This document shows positions 1-9,300 of a DNA stretch of 28,802 nt, piece after piece. The notes under the pieces were generated by a model. The model saw only the letters and a list, made by a program, of their open reading frames with translations, searched no databases and was not told the origin of the DNA. Made by a program: the position numbers and the translations under genes. The DNA lies in the IMG/VR virus record IMGVR_UViG_3300035239_000037, positions 1 through 28,802 of that record; one strand, given 5' to 3'. The first letter of the stretch is position 1, and every line of letters begins with the position of its first letter. Source of the stretch: a virus.

Positions 1-1867
1 CAGTAACAGTTATTGAGTAAGTATTATACACTGACTCTGACCTAGGTCTATAATAGTTATTAGTTCTAGGATACATTTGGGCGTTACTAAAAGAATGTGA
101 AGGTCTTCTATGCCCTTTTAATGTTTCTTTATACCACCCATCGATAAGACCACTTATATTTCTTGGATTGATTGCCTTTATTTCTTTTGATGTAGAAGTA
201 GATCCACCATATAATGTATTTGCTCCACCATCACAAGTTCTATCATCAAACAACCCACCATTAACATTGAATGTTATGTCATTTTCATAGGAATTATTCT
301 GTATAAATCCCAACACATCACTATTAGTAAATCTTTCTTTACCTGTGGCCAACAATGCTGCAATACCACAAACCTGCGGTGATGCCATACTAGTTCCACT
401 GATTGGATATCTCCAATTATCACCACCATATTTGCTATCAGGATATCCAGCACCATTTAATCCTGATGCAGAATAAATGTTACTTGGATCTGGCCAAGCA
501 CTGTGAATCATATGTCCGGGTGCCCAAACATCAATCAATGGTCCAAAATTAGAAAAGTCTGACTTGCTAAAATTAGATAGATTTGAAATAGAACCTACAG
601 TAATACAACCTTTAGCATTAGCTGGGGAAAATCCTCTATTATGATAAACTGTATATGTTCCGCTATAAGGACTTGGAAGAAAGAATGTAACAGAATTATT
701 CCAATCAGTATATTCTGGTGCTGTTGGATCTGCGTGTATACTATACTGATCATTATTACCAGCAGCTGCGATACAAACTACCCCATCTTCAATAGCATCT
801 TCCATGTCATATCTTGACGCAGTGCTATCCAAATTATATCTAAATTGGGTTGAACCTACACCAAAATCTTTATGGATTCCATCCATTGTCCATCCACTAG
901 GACCAGGATTGCCGCTGTTATATGTAACACCACGAACTATAATATCCCGTATATCATTCACATTTAAAGATCTTTCAAAAAATGAATATATGTTGGAACT
1001 AGATCCCCAACTATGATTTGTTACTGTAGGATTTTTTTTACCTGTTAGAGGATTTATTGGTTTGTGTCGGTGGAATGCTCTCAAATAATCAAATACTAAT
1101 CTAGATGATAGAGAAGTTCCGAAACCACTGCCGAGGTTTACATGTAAACTATAAATGTTTGCTTCTCTTGCCCATCCATACCATTGTCCTGCTACTGTTC
1201 CAGCAACGTGTGTGCCGTGAAATGTTGTGTTAACAGAATTGGGATGATATGGATATGTTCCTGAAGGAAGTGACATACCATCATCATCTATACTACTAAC
1301 ATAACCATTTAACTCACCAAACCAATCATATTGTACAAACCTACTTTGCCCTGTAGTAGGACTTTTCCATTCATCACAATCATATGAAACTGGTTGATCA
1401 ACAATAACTACATCAACGTGTTTTCCATCTGCAAAAATTTCAACATTATCAGTAACATTTTTGAGGTTATCATGTCCCCACGATCCCTTTCTTCTTTCAG
1501 CAGTGCTCCCAGAAGAATGTAAATGTCCCCACTGTCTTTCATTATTATCATGATTATTTGCAAAAGATGATTTCTCAAAATCCCCAGCAAATCCATATGG
1601 AGTATTATTAACTTCATCATAAAAAGGTATGATTTCTCTTATTGGATCATCATCTTCATTAATTTCAACAGCAGCAACCCTAGAATCATTTCGTATATCT
1701 TCTGCTTGAGTACTATTCATATAGTACTCGGTACTTCTACTAATAGGACGTTTCAAATGGAGTTGATATCCATCCGATTCCATATCAGAATAAAAACTTT
1801 CTAAATCAGATTTATTTTCAAGTGTGACAACATATACCTTACTATCGGAATGATCGTATAGTCCCAT
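1..1867 (-). CDS. Subtilisin-like serine protease (S8 family), C-terminus cut by window edge
   Basis: The frame opens with ATG at 1867, one base after the stop of the preceding structural gene, and stays open for 622 codons to the window edge, so the C-terminus is missing. The subtilase catalytic set is present: Asp157 in VVIVDQP, His217 in HGTHVAG, the oxyanion Asn371 in AAAGNN and Ser493 in GTSMASP. The order and motifs are those of peptidase family S8, but the D-H (60) and H-S (276) spacings exceed those of subtilisin, implying insertions. Residues 10-75 (starting VYVVTLENK, ending near DSRVAAVEINED) resemble an I9-type propeptide, which normally chaperones and inhibits the enzyme until it is cleaved. 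There is no signal peptide or membrane segment. Its place at the end of the fibre genes suggests a virion-associated or virion-maturing protease. The enzyme family is nearly certain; the substrate is unknown. Confidence 0.93.
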   Translation of the reverse strand, partial: MGLYDHSDSKVYVVTLENKSDLESFYSDMESDGYQLHLKRPISRSTEYYMNSTQAEDIRNDSRVAAVEINEDDDPIREIIPFYDEVNNTPYGFAGDFEKSSFANNHDNNERQWGHLHSSGSTAERRKGSWGHDNLKNVTDNVEIFADGKHVDVVIVDQPVSYDCDEWKSPTTGQSRFVQYDWFGELNGYVSSIDDDGMSLPSGTYPYHPNSVNTTFHGTHVAGTVAGQWYGWAREANIYSLHVNLGSGFGTSLSSRLVFDYLRAFHRHKPINPLTGKKNPTVTNHSWGSSSNIYSFFERSLNVNDIRDIIVRGVTYNSGNPGPSGWTMDGIHKDFGVGSTQFRYNLDSTASRYDMEDAIEDGVVCIAAAGNNDQYSIHADPTAPEYTDWNNSVTFFLPSPYSGTYTVYHNRGFSPANAKGCITVGSISNLSNFSKSDFSNFGPLIDVWAPGHMIHSAWPDPSNIYSASGLNGAGYPDSKYGGDNWRYPISGTSMASPQVCGIAALLATGKERFTNSDVLGFIQNNSYENDITFNVNGGLFDDRTCDGGANTLYGGSTSTSKEIKAINPRNISGLIDGWYKETLKGHRRPSHSFSNAQMYPRTNNYYRPRSESVYNTYSITVT

Positions 1868-1868
1868 G

Positions 1869-2513
1869 TTACACCTCTAATTGAACATATGTTAAAGTTA
1901 CTGCAATAGCTGCTGCACTACTACCTTTATTAACTACCTTTGCATATATGTTAGTAGATGGTGTTGCGTCATTATTCCATCCAATAGTACCGGGAGTAAT
2001 AATTTGTGTAGCACCATCAGATGTAATAATTTCTGCAAGTACACCTGAACCTGGAAGTGGATCTGTTGTTTCAGTTCTACTAGAATCAGCAGTTCTACTA
2101 GAACTATCAGTGTAAAGAGTTACCCATGCTGCATGAGATGTTTGTATTTTTAATAAACTAAATGATTTTGCTGCAGTAATTGTTATATCTGCAGCTACGC
2201 CATTAGCGATTGTTGTTGTGGTTGCAGTGGCCGTTCCTCGACCAGCACCACCACCAGCAGTAGCATCTATAGTGTTAGTGGCATCATTGTATGCAAAACT
2301 AATTCCGGAGTGTGCTCCGTTAGTAAATAATTCACTAGCTGCATCTTGAGCATTTTCGTCTGTATACGACGATCCACCGCCTCCTCCTCCACCAGAACCA
2401 CTACCAGTTGATTGCCAACTAGATCCGTTCCATGACCAAGTTAACCCTCCATCTGTGTGGGTGAATGAACCGTCTGTTAGTTGACCAGCGGTATCTGGGA
2501 ATAGAATTGCCAT
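1869..2513 (-). CDS. Short glycine-linker virion or fibre-associated protein
   Basis: A 214-residue protein in three parts. Residues 1-36 hold a DGSFTHTDGGLTWSWNGSSW segment, a Trp/Gly pattern common at the front of marine phage fibre-type proteins. Residues 37-50 are a Gly/Ser linker with seven consecutive Gly. After a YTDENAQDAA segment typical of fibre proteins comes a Thr/Ala-rich beta domain of about 110 residues with paired TADSSR repeats, ending in VTLTYVQLEV. A GGAG Shine-Dalgarno lies 10 bases before the ATG, and an AATAAATA late-promoter-like box lies just upstream. It sits between a fibre-like gene and the subtilase gene (1-base gap). I infer a structural or decoration role; no enzymatic motif was seen. 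It may be a substrate or partner of the neighbouring protease, but this is speculative. Confidence 0.75.
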   Translation of the reverse strand: MAILFPDTAGQLTDGSFTHTDGGLTWSWNGSSWQSTGSGSGGGGGGGSSYTDENAQDAASELFTNGAHSGISFAYNDATNTIDATAGGGAGRGTATATTTTIANGVAADITITAAKSFSLLKIQTSHAAWVTLYTDSSSRTADSSRTETTDPLPGSGVLAEIITSDGATQIITPGTIGWNNDATPSTNIYAKVVNKGSSAAAIAVTLTYVQLEV

Positions 2514-2523
2514 TTTAAGATAT

Positions 2524-2527
2524 CTCC
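2524..2527 (-). promoter_or_regulatory. Shine-Dalgarno for the 214-residue protein
   Basis: Minus-strand GGAG, 10 bases upstream of the ATG at 2513. It is one of only three convincing ribosome binding sites in the window; most other genes here rely on overlaps or have weak sites. Confidence 0.55.
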
Positions 2528-2534
2528 GTATAGT

Positions 2535-2542
2535 TATTTATT
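2535..2542 (-). promoter_or_regulatory. Candidate T4-type late promoter box AATAAATA
   Basis: Minus-strand AATAAATA followed by AC, in the 30-base gap between the 472-residue and 214-residue genes. It differs by one base from the T4 late consensus TATAAATA and shares the 9-mer ATAAATAAC with the stronger box before gp8 at 16464. Distance to the ATG is 21 bases, so any leader would be very short. Motif evidence only, in an AT-rich genome. Confidence 0.4.
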
Positions 2543-2543
2543 T

Positions 2544-3962
2544 TTAATATGATTCTTCTATACTTAATTGACTAGTAGCAACAGTTCCTGTTGTTCTAGA
2601 ACCAGCAATATCCAATTCTAATTTAAGTTTATAAGTAACAGTAACTCCGGTTGATTGTCCGTGAGCGTCTACAAAATTAAACGCCATTGGACTATTTGGA
2701 GAACCATCTGTCCACACTTTACATAATTGTGTAGCAGTTCCGCTAACATCCCTTTCCAGGATTACATATCCTTCAGCAACTGCAGTTCCGGTAAGATGTC
2801 CAAGAACAATACTAATTTTAATTTTTGTTAAAGATGTTACATCTAAACTTGCTGAAAAAGTACCATTAGTATCGGCAAAATAATTACCTGTAGCAGCAGT
2901 AACAGCACCAGTATTAGTTCTGACATCCGTTGCCGGTATTAGTGCTGCTAATGGAGGTGATGCATCTACCCAAGAAGATGGATTAACACCGTTATCATAG
3001 TAGACTTTTAATCTGCCTGAATCACTCTCCCACCATAAATCTCCACCACTCGCACCGCCAGGAGCGTCATCAGAAACTGTTACACTAGCACCACTACCGG
3101 AACCCCAAACTAATTGACCATTACCATCCGTCTGTAATGATTGTCCTGATGTTCCATCCGCAGTAACAAATTTTAGAGCGCCATTAATCTTTCCGTCTTT
3201 ATCGACATAAAAATTATTAGTACCGGAAGTTTTTAAATATAAACCACCACCAGTAGAAGAATGGTTGATTATTAATTCACCAGTCTTATCAAAATTAATA
3301 CCGTAATCATTTGCAAGACCATTAGAAAAAGATCCTACAGAAACATCATTTGTAAAAAGAACTTTACCAGCGGTAATACCTAAATTATCTGATGATATTT
3401 TAGAAGTAATAGTATTTACTTTTATCGAACCAACAGTAACATCATGCGATGTTACACCACCACGACCAGTTACTGAATCTAACGTATCAGTTTCTGAATA
3501 TGTAGATATGTAGTTTTGAGCACTATGATCACCCCATCCATATGCAGTATCCCATTCTGTATTATTATAATTAGTAGGAGTTAGAGTTTTTGTAGTCTGA
3601 CCAAGAGTAAGAGTAATAGAATCTTGGGGACCAAGATTGGTGATGTTTAATCCGTTAACAAAGGTCTGATTTACTCTTGCATCAATAGCGGTATTTACTC
3701 TACTATCTGTATAATATAAATTTGTTCCTTCTAAAATAGAAGATGTGGAAAACTCATTGAATGCGAGATCAATTGATAAAGATCCATTGGCATCATCATA
3801 AGTAACCGCAGTTCCAACACCACCTTGCACCAAGGCAGCAATTCTGTCATCAACTTTTTCATCGAAGGTGACATCAATATCATTAACATCAGAAGCAAGA
3901 TTATTAATTTCTTGCCTTTGTTGGTCAATAGTATATGTAATTGGTACGTTTCTTAATGGCAT
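2544..3962 (-). CDS. Tail-fibre-like structural protein (472 aa)
   Basis: The N-terminus reads M-P-LRNVP-ITYTIDQQRQEINNLA and closely matches that of the next fibre gene (4001-6178), so both probably attach to the same virion site through this leader. The middle is beta-rich fibre sequence with a YTDSRVNTAI segment, an EWDTAYGWGDHS segment and a GDLWWESDSGRLKVYYDNG motif near residues 305-330, all of a kind common in marine phage fibre proteins. The last 130 residues form a separate Thr/Val-rich beta domain ending SQLSIEESY, the likely distal or receptor-facing part. There is no catalytic motif. A GAGG lies 14 bases before the ATG, too far to be a strong ribosome site. Receptor binding is inferred from position and architecture. 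Confidence 0.82.
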   Translation of the reverse strand: MPLRNVPITYTIDQQRQEINNLASDVNDIDVTFDEKVDDRIAALVQGGVGTAVTYDDANGSLSIDLAFNEFSTSSILEGTNLYYTDSRVNTAIDARVNQTFVNGLNITNLGPQDSITLTLGQTTKTLTPTNYNNTEWDTAYGWGDHSAQNYISTYSETDTLDSVTGRGGVTSHDVTVGSIKVNTITSKISSDNLGITAGKVLFTNDVSVGSFSNGLANDYGINFDKTGELIINHSSTGGGLYLKTSGTNNFYVDKDGKINGALKFVTADGTSGQSLQTDGNGQLVWGSGSGASVTVSDDAPGGASGGDLWWESDSGRLKVYYDNGVNPSSWVDASPPLAALIPATDVRTNTGAVTAATGNYFADTNGTFSASLDVTSLTKIKISIVLGHLTGTAVAEGYVILERDVSGTATQLCKVWTDGSPNSPMAFNFVDAHGQSTGVTVTYKLKLELDIAGSRTTGTVATSQLSIEESY

Positions 3963-4000
3963 GATACCAGACTATTCCTCTATTTTAGTATTTAGTATGA

Positions 4001-6178
4001 TCAAGCAGCACGATACGTGATACTGAATGCATAGTATGCACCATCTGCTGTAGGTAAGGCTTCGCTTGTAGCATTATCTCTAACCGCTAGGAACGATAGG
4101 TTAGTAGTTCCTATATCAGTCATGCAAATAACATAGTTGTGGTTTCCTGCTATCGGAGCATTATAAAGTCTTACTGCACCTACGGCATATCCAGCGCCAT
4201 CCCCTGTACTGTGTGAAGCATATGGTAAATTGTTAATAATCAATGCACTACCGCCATTACTACTATCAATTTGAATCTGTCCCATTACAGTTATAAGATT
4301 GCCAATTCTTGTCCATTGTAATTTATTACCAGAAACATTCAAAGTAATGCTATTGTCGCAAGTTGCGGTAAATTCACCATCGAGATAAGTCTTGAGTACT
4401 GCATTTGTAGCACCTGTTGGTAAAGTACCTGATGCTATACCAAGTTTGAGTCCACCAGTTGGACCAAAAGCAATTTCATCAAAAACACACATTGGGGACT
4501 GGAAAGAGATCGTAGCAGCAGAGTCTGTTGAACCAATGACCAGTGCTGATCCAGGAGTGACTGGATCAATGATTTGTGTTGTTAACTTTTTCGTATCATC
4601 ATTAAGAGAAAGATCGCCAAAAAACACAGAGTTGCCGTCATCATCAATAGTGACAATTTCTGAACTGTTATCAGCTTTACGAAGTTGAAGTCCGTTAGTT
4701 CCACCATAGAAGTATGATCTTGTTGCATCAACTTGTAATACGTTATGTCCAGCGCCAGTTATAAAAGTATTTGTGTTAGGGAGGTCGAGGTTATCCCCAA
4801 ATGAGACCGAACCAGTCGAAGTGATGCTATCCGCAGTGATGCTGCCGTCCGAACCTTTTAAAACTATGCTAGTACCACTGACATTTTTAAGGATTAACCT
4901 AGTATCAGAAGTTCCAGATCTATACAAACCACCAATATTTGTACTACCATTTTTAACTTCAAAGGCGTAAGTATTGTTTGCAGTTGTGCTTGTTACTGTA
5001 CCAGATGCAGCAACGGTGCCATCAATATCAACGTTGCCATCAATATCAACGTTGCCATCAATATCAACACTGTCAGTGATATCTAAAGTTGGGTTTACAG
5101 CACCTTGATAATAGAATCTAGTTCCGCCAAAAGGACTAAAGATTACTTGATCTTCGTATTGAGTGTTTGCAGTATCAAACCATCTGACATGGAAACCGCT
5201 TTCACTCTCTAGCCTTAATTCTGAAGATGCGTTATCGTAGTAGAGATCAGCATCTTCGTTAGTACCAAAGTAAATAGGTCTGCCATCTTTCATATGTAGA
5301 GAGGTTGGCTCTACATCTTCAAACAGTGCGTTACCTGTATTGAATATCGAGAAAGTAGGAGTACTTGCATTGCTTAAAATAGAATCGCCTTTGACCATTC
5401 CAGCAAATGTGGCAGCACCAGTAGCATCGATTTCTGATGTGATTCCAGCAGTTCCAGTCTGTCTACCTCTCCAGAGAGAACTTCCACTGCTATTAGAAAT
5501 ATAAATCTGTCCACCATTAGTGATAGTTATTCCATCATTAGTTGATGTCTCGCTAATACCACCGCCAGGAAAATAAGTAATGGGATATGTACTGAAACCG
5601 TATGGTACATACATTGATCCACCAAAGATCGCTTCAGTAACCATCTGACCAGGGGTTATCTGATCCGCAGTTTTTAAATATAATGCACCATCTGAAGAAT
5701 GTAATTCATTACCAACTTCAAGGTCTCCTAAAACTGATACTCCAGCATTAGTGGTTACAAGTCTTTCTTGTGATCCATTAGGTCCTGAAGTTGTTACAAA
5801 TGACAGAGAAACGTCGCCAGCAACCGCATCACTATCAATTAATTTAGATCCCAGTTGAGATCTTGTTAGAACAGATCCAAAGGTGGAGCTCATAATTACA
5901 TCATCATCTGCCGCAATATAAACGTTTTTTCCACTATTTTGAGCACGAAGTTCTAAATCCTCAACTGCGGATACAACAAGGTCGGATTGCTCATTGAAAA
6001 TCGTTCCAGCAGTATCAATACTAACAGTGCCACTAAATGTTACATCGGCAGTAAATGTTTTATCCCCACCAAATGTCTGTACGCCATCAACAGCGGTATC
6101 CAAATCTACTGCTATTTCATTAACCTCTTGACGCTGCTCTTCTAGCGTAAAACTCTTTGGTACGTTTCTTAATGTCAT
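4001..6178 (-). CDS. Tail-fibre-like structural protein (725 aa) with in-frame VDIDGN repeats
   Basis: It starts M-T-LRNVPKSFTLEEQRQEVNEIA, the same leader as the 472-residue fibre-like protein, followed by short beta-repeat fibre segments (TFTADVTFSGTV, DLVVSAVEDLEL). Around residues 368-390 a tandem six-residue repeat VDIDGN/VDIDGN/VDIDGT is encoded by an 18-base DNA repeat. An EDADLYYDNASSELRLES segment lies before it. The C-terminal ~120 residues include the LQWTRIGNLITVMGQI motif, typical of the terminal knob of many phage tail fibres, and end in a Tyr-rich YYAFSITYRAA strand. Its ATG overlaps the stop of the 64-residue gene by four bases (ATGA), implying translational coupling. It is probably a host-recognition fibre; the receptor is unknown. 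Confidence 0.85.
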   Translation of the reverse strand: MTLRNVPKSFTLEEQRQEVNEIAVDLDTAVDGVQTFGGDKTFTADVTFSGTVSIDTAGTIFNEQSDLVVSAVEDLELRAQNSGKNVYIAADDDVIMSSTFGSVLTRSQLGSKLIDSDAVAGDVSLSFVTTSGPNGSQERLVTTNAGVSVLGDLEVGNELHSSDGALYLKTADQITPGQMVTEAIFGGSMYVPYGFSTYPITYFPGGGISETSTNDGITITNGGQIYISNSSGSSLWRGRQTGTAGITSEIDATGAATFAGMVKGDSILSNASTPTFSIFNTGNALFEDVEPTSLHMKDGRPIYFGTNEDADLYYDNASSELRLESESGFHVRWFDTANTQYEDQVIFSPFGGTRFYYQGAVNPTLDITDSVDIDGNVDIDGNVDIDGTVAASGTVTSTTANNTYAFEVKNGSTNIGGLYRSGTSDTRLILKNVSGTSIVLKGSDGSITADSITSTGSVSFGDNLDLPNTNTFITGAGHNVLQVDATRSYFYGGTNGLQLRKADNSSEIVTIDDDGNSVFFGDLSLNDDTKKLTTQIIDPVTPGSALVIGSTDSAATISFQSPMCVFDEIAFGPTGGLKLGIASGTLPTGATNAVLKTYLDGEFTATCDNSITLNVSGNKLQWTRIGNLITVMGQIQIDSSNGGSALIINNLPYASHSTGDGAGYAVGAVRLYNAPIAGNHNYVICMTDIGTTNLSFLAVRDNATSEALPTADGAYYAFSITYRAA
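5015..5068 (-). repeat. Three-copy 18-bp in-frame tandem repeat
   Basis: Plus-strand unit GTTGCCATCAATATCAAC at 5033-5050 and 5051-5068 is identical, and 5015-5032 differs at one base (GG for GT at the start). It encodes VDIDGN-type hexapeptides inside the 725-residue fibre gene. A more diverged fourth copy may follow at 5069-5086 (DITDSV). The unit length is a multiple of three, so copy-number change would lengthen or shorten the fibre without a frameshift. Confidence 0.95.
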
Positions 6179-6369
6179 TTGATTAGCTGCTTAAGGAGGG
6201 ACTTGATTTCGGACATTTCTTCCTTCAAAGTATTTAGTTCCGAGACTACATTTTTAAATTCATTGGAAAAAGATTTACGTGTATTTTTAGGGGCAGTTGA
6301 AACAATTGCCCCTGTAGTTACATCTCTGACAAATCCATCTTGACCTTCAACTTTGATATAACGTTGCAT
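6175..6369 (-). CDS. Small coiled-coil protein (64 aa), function unknown
   Basis: A 64-residue protein starting one base after the stop of the 2714-residue gene and overlapping the next fibre gene by four bases (ATGA), so it is tightly embedded in the operon. Residues 1-30 are mixed and polar (YIKVEGQDGFVRDVTTGAIV). Residues 33-64 form a heptad-like amphipathic helix with regularly spaced Leu/Ile/Val (FKNVVSELNTLKEEMSEIKSL), a probable coiled coil. There is no signal peptide or membrane helix. I do not recognise a named family. Its position between a giant virion protein and a fibre gene suggests a small structural linker or a fibre-assembly chaperone, but that is only inference. Confidence 0.78.
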   Translation of the reverse strand: MQRYIKVEGQDGFVRDVTTGAIVSTAPKNTRKSFSNEFKNVVSELNTLKEEMSEIKSLLKQLIK

Positions 6370-6370
6370 A

Positions 6371-9300
6371 TCAGAATGAAGCTACTGCTCGTAGATCCTG
6401 AATCTTGGGAATATATGCAGGGTCATCCGTCTTCATAACAATCTTAATAGCAAAGGAAGAGAATTCTGTTAAGTCCTCTTCACTGTATCTCAATTCTTGA
6501 TAAGAAGATTGCTTCTCAAATTGACCGGAGATACTATTTTCTGACGTAGCAATATCATTGGATTGGTCAGAATCTCCAGTACCATTAAAATATTCCCAGT
6601 TAATATCATCAAAGTTTTGCTGTGACGCTGCAGGTTTGATCTTATAGAATACTTTAACATTTTCTACATCTTGGACATTTAATGTTAAGTAAACATTAAT
6701 AGAAGATGCGGGATTATTAATAAAGATTTCTTTAGTGACATATTTTGAAGCACCAGAAGTATTGACAGAACCATTTTCTGCAACGTAGTCAACGCCTTGA
6801 CTAAATGACATGTCACTAACTTCTGCAAATTTAGTGGTTTCAAAAGATGATCCATCAAAGTCAAGTAAATCACCTACCCTGAAAATATCAGTAACTTGAT
6901 CTGATGTCTGACTTTGCCTTGCATAATCACTACCCAAAGTAATTTTATTTGTGAAGTTATTATTAATGGGTTGCTTATCATTTTCTAGAGTTAAAATTTT
7001 AGTTTTAGAGTCCCAAGAAATTACCTTACCACTAATTTTATTTTCATATTTTTCGCTTCTAATGGATGGGTTGATAGAATTTACAGTTGCTCCAACAACA
7101 AAAGTAGGTACTTGTTCAAAAACACCGGTATTAGCAACAGTAACAGTAAATGTTTCATAATCTCCGCCGCTAGCAGATTGGGTACTAAAGAATAACTCTT
7201 CTCCTACTGTAAACTGCAGGGAATTTTTAATTTTAACATAAACATCATTATTAATAATCCTCAAGACTTCAGATTCTGCTCCTGATGTTTGTCCAGTAAC
7301 ATTTTGTCCGAGAGATACTGCAATATCATCACCACCAACGCCATCGTTGTTACCAGCAACTTCAAACTTGTATATTGGATATACTTTAACAACTTGATAC
7401 TTTTTACCAAATCTATCTTCAGAACCTGTGGCATTGTCTACACGGTTAGATATAGTTTTTACCGATGCAGCGCGTAAATCAATAACAGGAGAAAGATGAG
7501 AAAATTCTGAAGAAAGATTAATTTTATATTGTAAAGAATTGCCAGTATCATTTACAACTTCATTAATACTCGAAGCAATCATTTTCTGATTTAAGAAATA
7601 TTGCTCCTCATTCAAGAAAGTAGTCTCCATAGGAGTAACATCGTATGAGGCATAAGTTGATGTAGAAGAATCTACTGGAATTACATTTGTAGTCCTAACA
7701 AAACTATCAATCTTTGTGTTTGATAACTGTAAATATGGAATTTGTGCATAAAGTTTCTCGTACTTTCTATTATAAGATGCAAGAATACTATTTCCTCCAC
7801 CTAATCCAGTAGCAGCTGCCCTGGAAGGACCAACAATAGTATAAGTATCAATACCAGAATTAGCAACAGTATATAAGGATGATTCAATATCAATTTCGTT
7901 ATACCCAGCAAAGTCATCTACACCACGGAAGAATACTTTGGAATTACCCAAACCTTCAAATCCATGATCTCTATGATAAACCTTAACAATATTGCTGTTG
8001 TTTTTAAACAATGCAGATGTTGCTGTACTATTAGCTAATGCATAAGTTTCAAATGCATCTGATTCTAATTTCTCGAATCCGATATCAGCGTTAGTAATAT
8101 TTAATTCTGCAACTCTAGAGATATCAAATTCTGCTCTATGAATACTGAACTTAATGTCTTCAAATAAATCTTCACTCCAGTTATCAGTGTTTTGTGACTT
8201 GAATACAGATCCAAGCAGAGGTTGAGCATTCACAACTAAACCAGAAGAAATATCAGTCTCTCCTAATCGTGAAGCCCAGATTTCATATTCGGTATCATCA
8301 CACTCAATATTGATTGCGTATTCGGTATTATTCTGCAAGTATACCGGGTAATCAAAATTGAATCTGGTAGGCGTTGTAGATCTAACAGAATCTCCTGTAT
8401 CAGAAGCAATACCCATTCTTACTGCAGGTTCATCTATAATAAGTTTAGACTCGATGATAGCGCCTGTAGCACCGTTTCCAGAACCTCTAACCACAATAGA
8501 AGGTGGTTCTGTATATCCTCTGCCACCTAAAGCAACTGCTGCATAGTAAATCTGACCGTTAGAAACTTTTACAGAACCTGTAGAGGTACTTCCTCCAGGA
8601 AGTTGAGGACTTTCTACGGTGATAGTAGCACCTTCGTATCCGGAACCTAAAGTAGTAACATTAAGGGCACTAACTTTGCCAGAGTCTTTTGCGATCTTTA
8701 ATCCAATAGTAGCATTATTAGAATTATTGAATTGAGTAACTGAAGTAAGAACTATATCTTCATTAGCAAAGAATGAACTACCATTATGGTTACTTAATAC
8801 AAAAGTGTATACTTGCTCATTTGTAATATCAATTTCTCCATTACTTGATGCTACCACCTCAAAATTATTCTTATCTAATACTTTCGCGATAGGACCAGAA
8901 GCAAGAGACCTTGAACCAGTAACATACTCTCCAATATTGATGGTGATATTACCAGAAGAGAATACCTTAAGTAAGGTATCAGGATATAAAGTAACTTGTG
9001 AACCAGGCAGAATATACTTACTTGGTTTCTCGCTCTCAATATTAGTCAGATAGACTCTTAAAGGAATAGTAGAACTTTTCTTGGAGAAAAACAGATCTAT
9101 TGCAGTAGCAAACATACCACCATCAAAGTTCTCTACTCTGAAAGTTTGGGCAAGAGGATTCGGTCTAGATTTGTTTTCAGTGTTACTATCAATTGTCTGA
9201 ACGCCTTCATTTGCCTTGAAAATGGCGGGGGCAGTTGAGATAATAGAAGCAGGATTCTCCGGGAGAATACCGGTTGCATAGAACTTAACTTCTGCGTAAC

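Noticed and set aside
1408-1620. 70-codon minus-strand frame
   Set aside because: It is an out-of-frame shadow of the subtilase, whose own frame is open and holds all catalytic motifs; likewise 274-456.
1-1867. Host-derived secreted protease gene
   Set aside because: No signal peptide or own promoter, and it sits one base after a phage structural gene on the same strand, so it is treated as a phage gene.
5015-5068. CRISPR-like repeat
   Set aside because: Units are directly adjacent with no spacers, only three copies, and in frame within a fibre gene.
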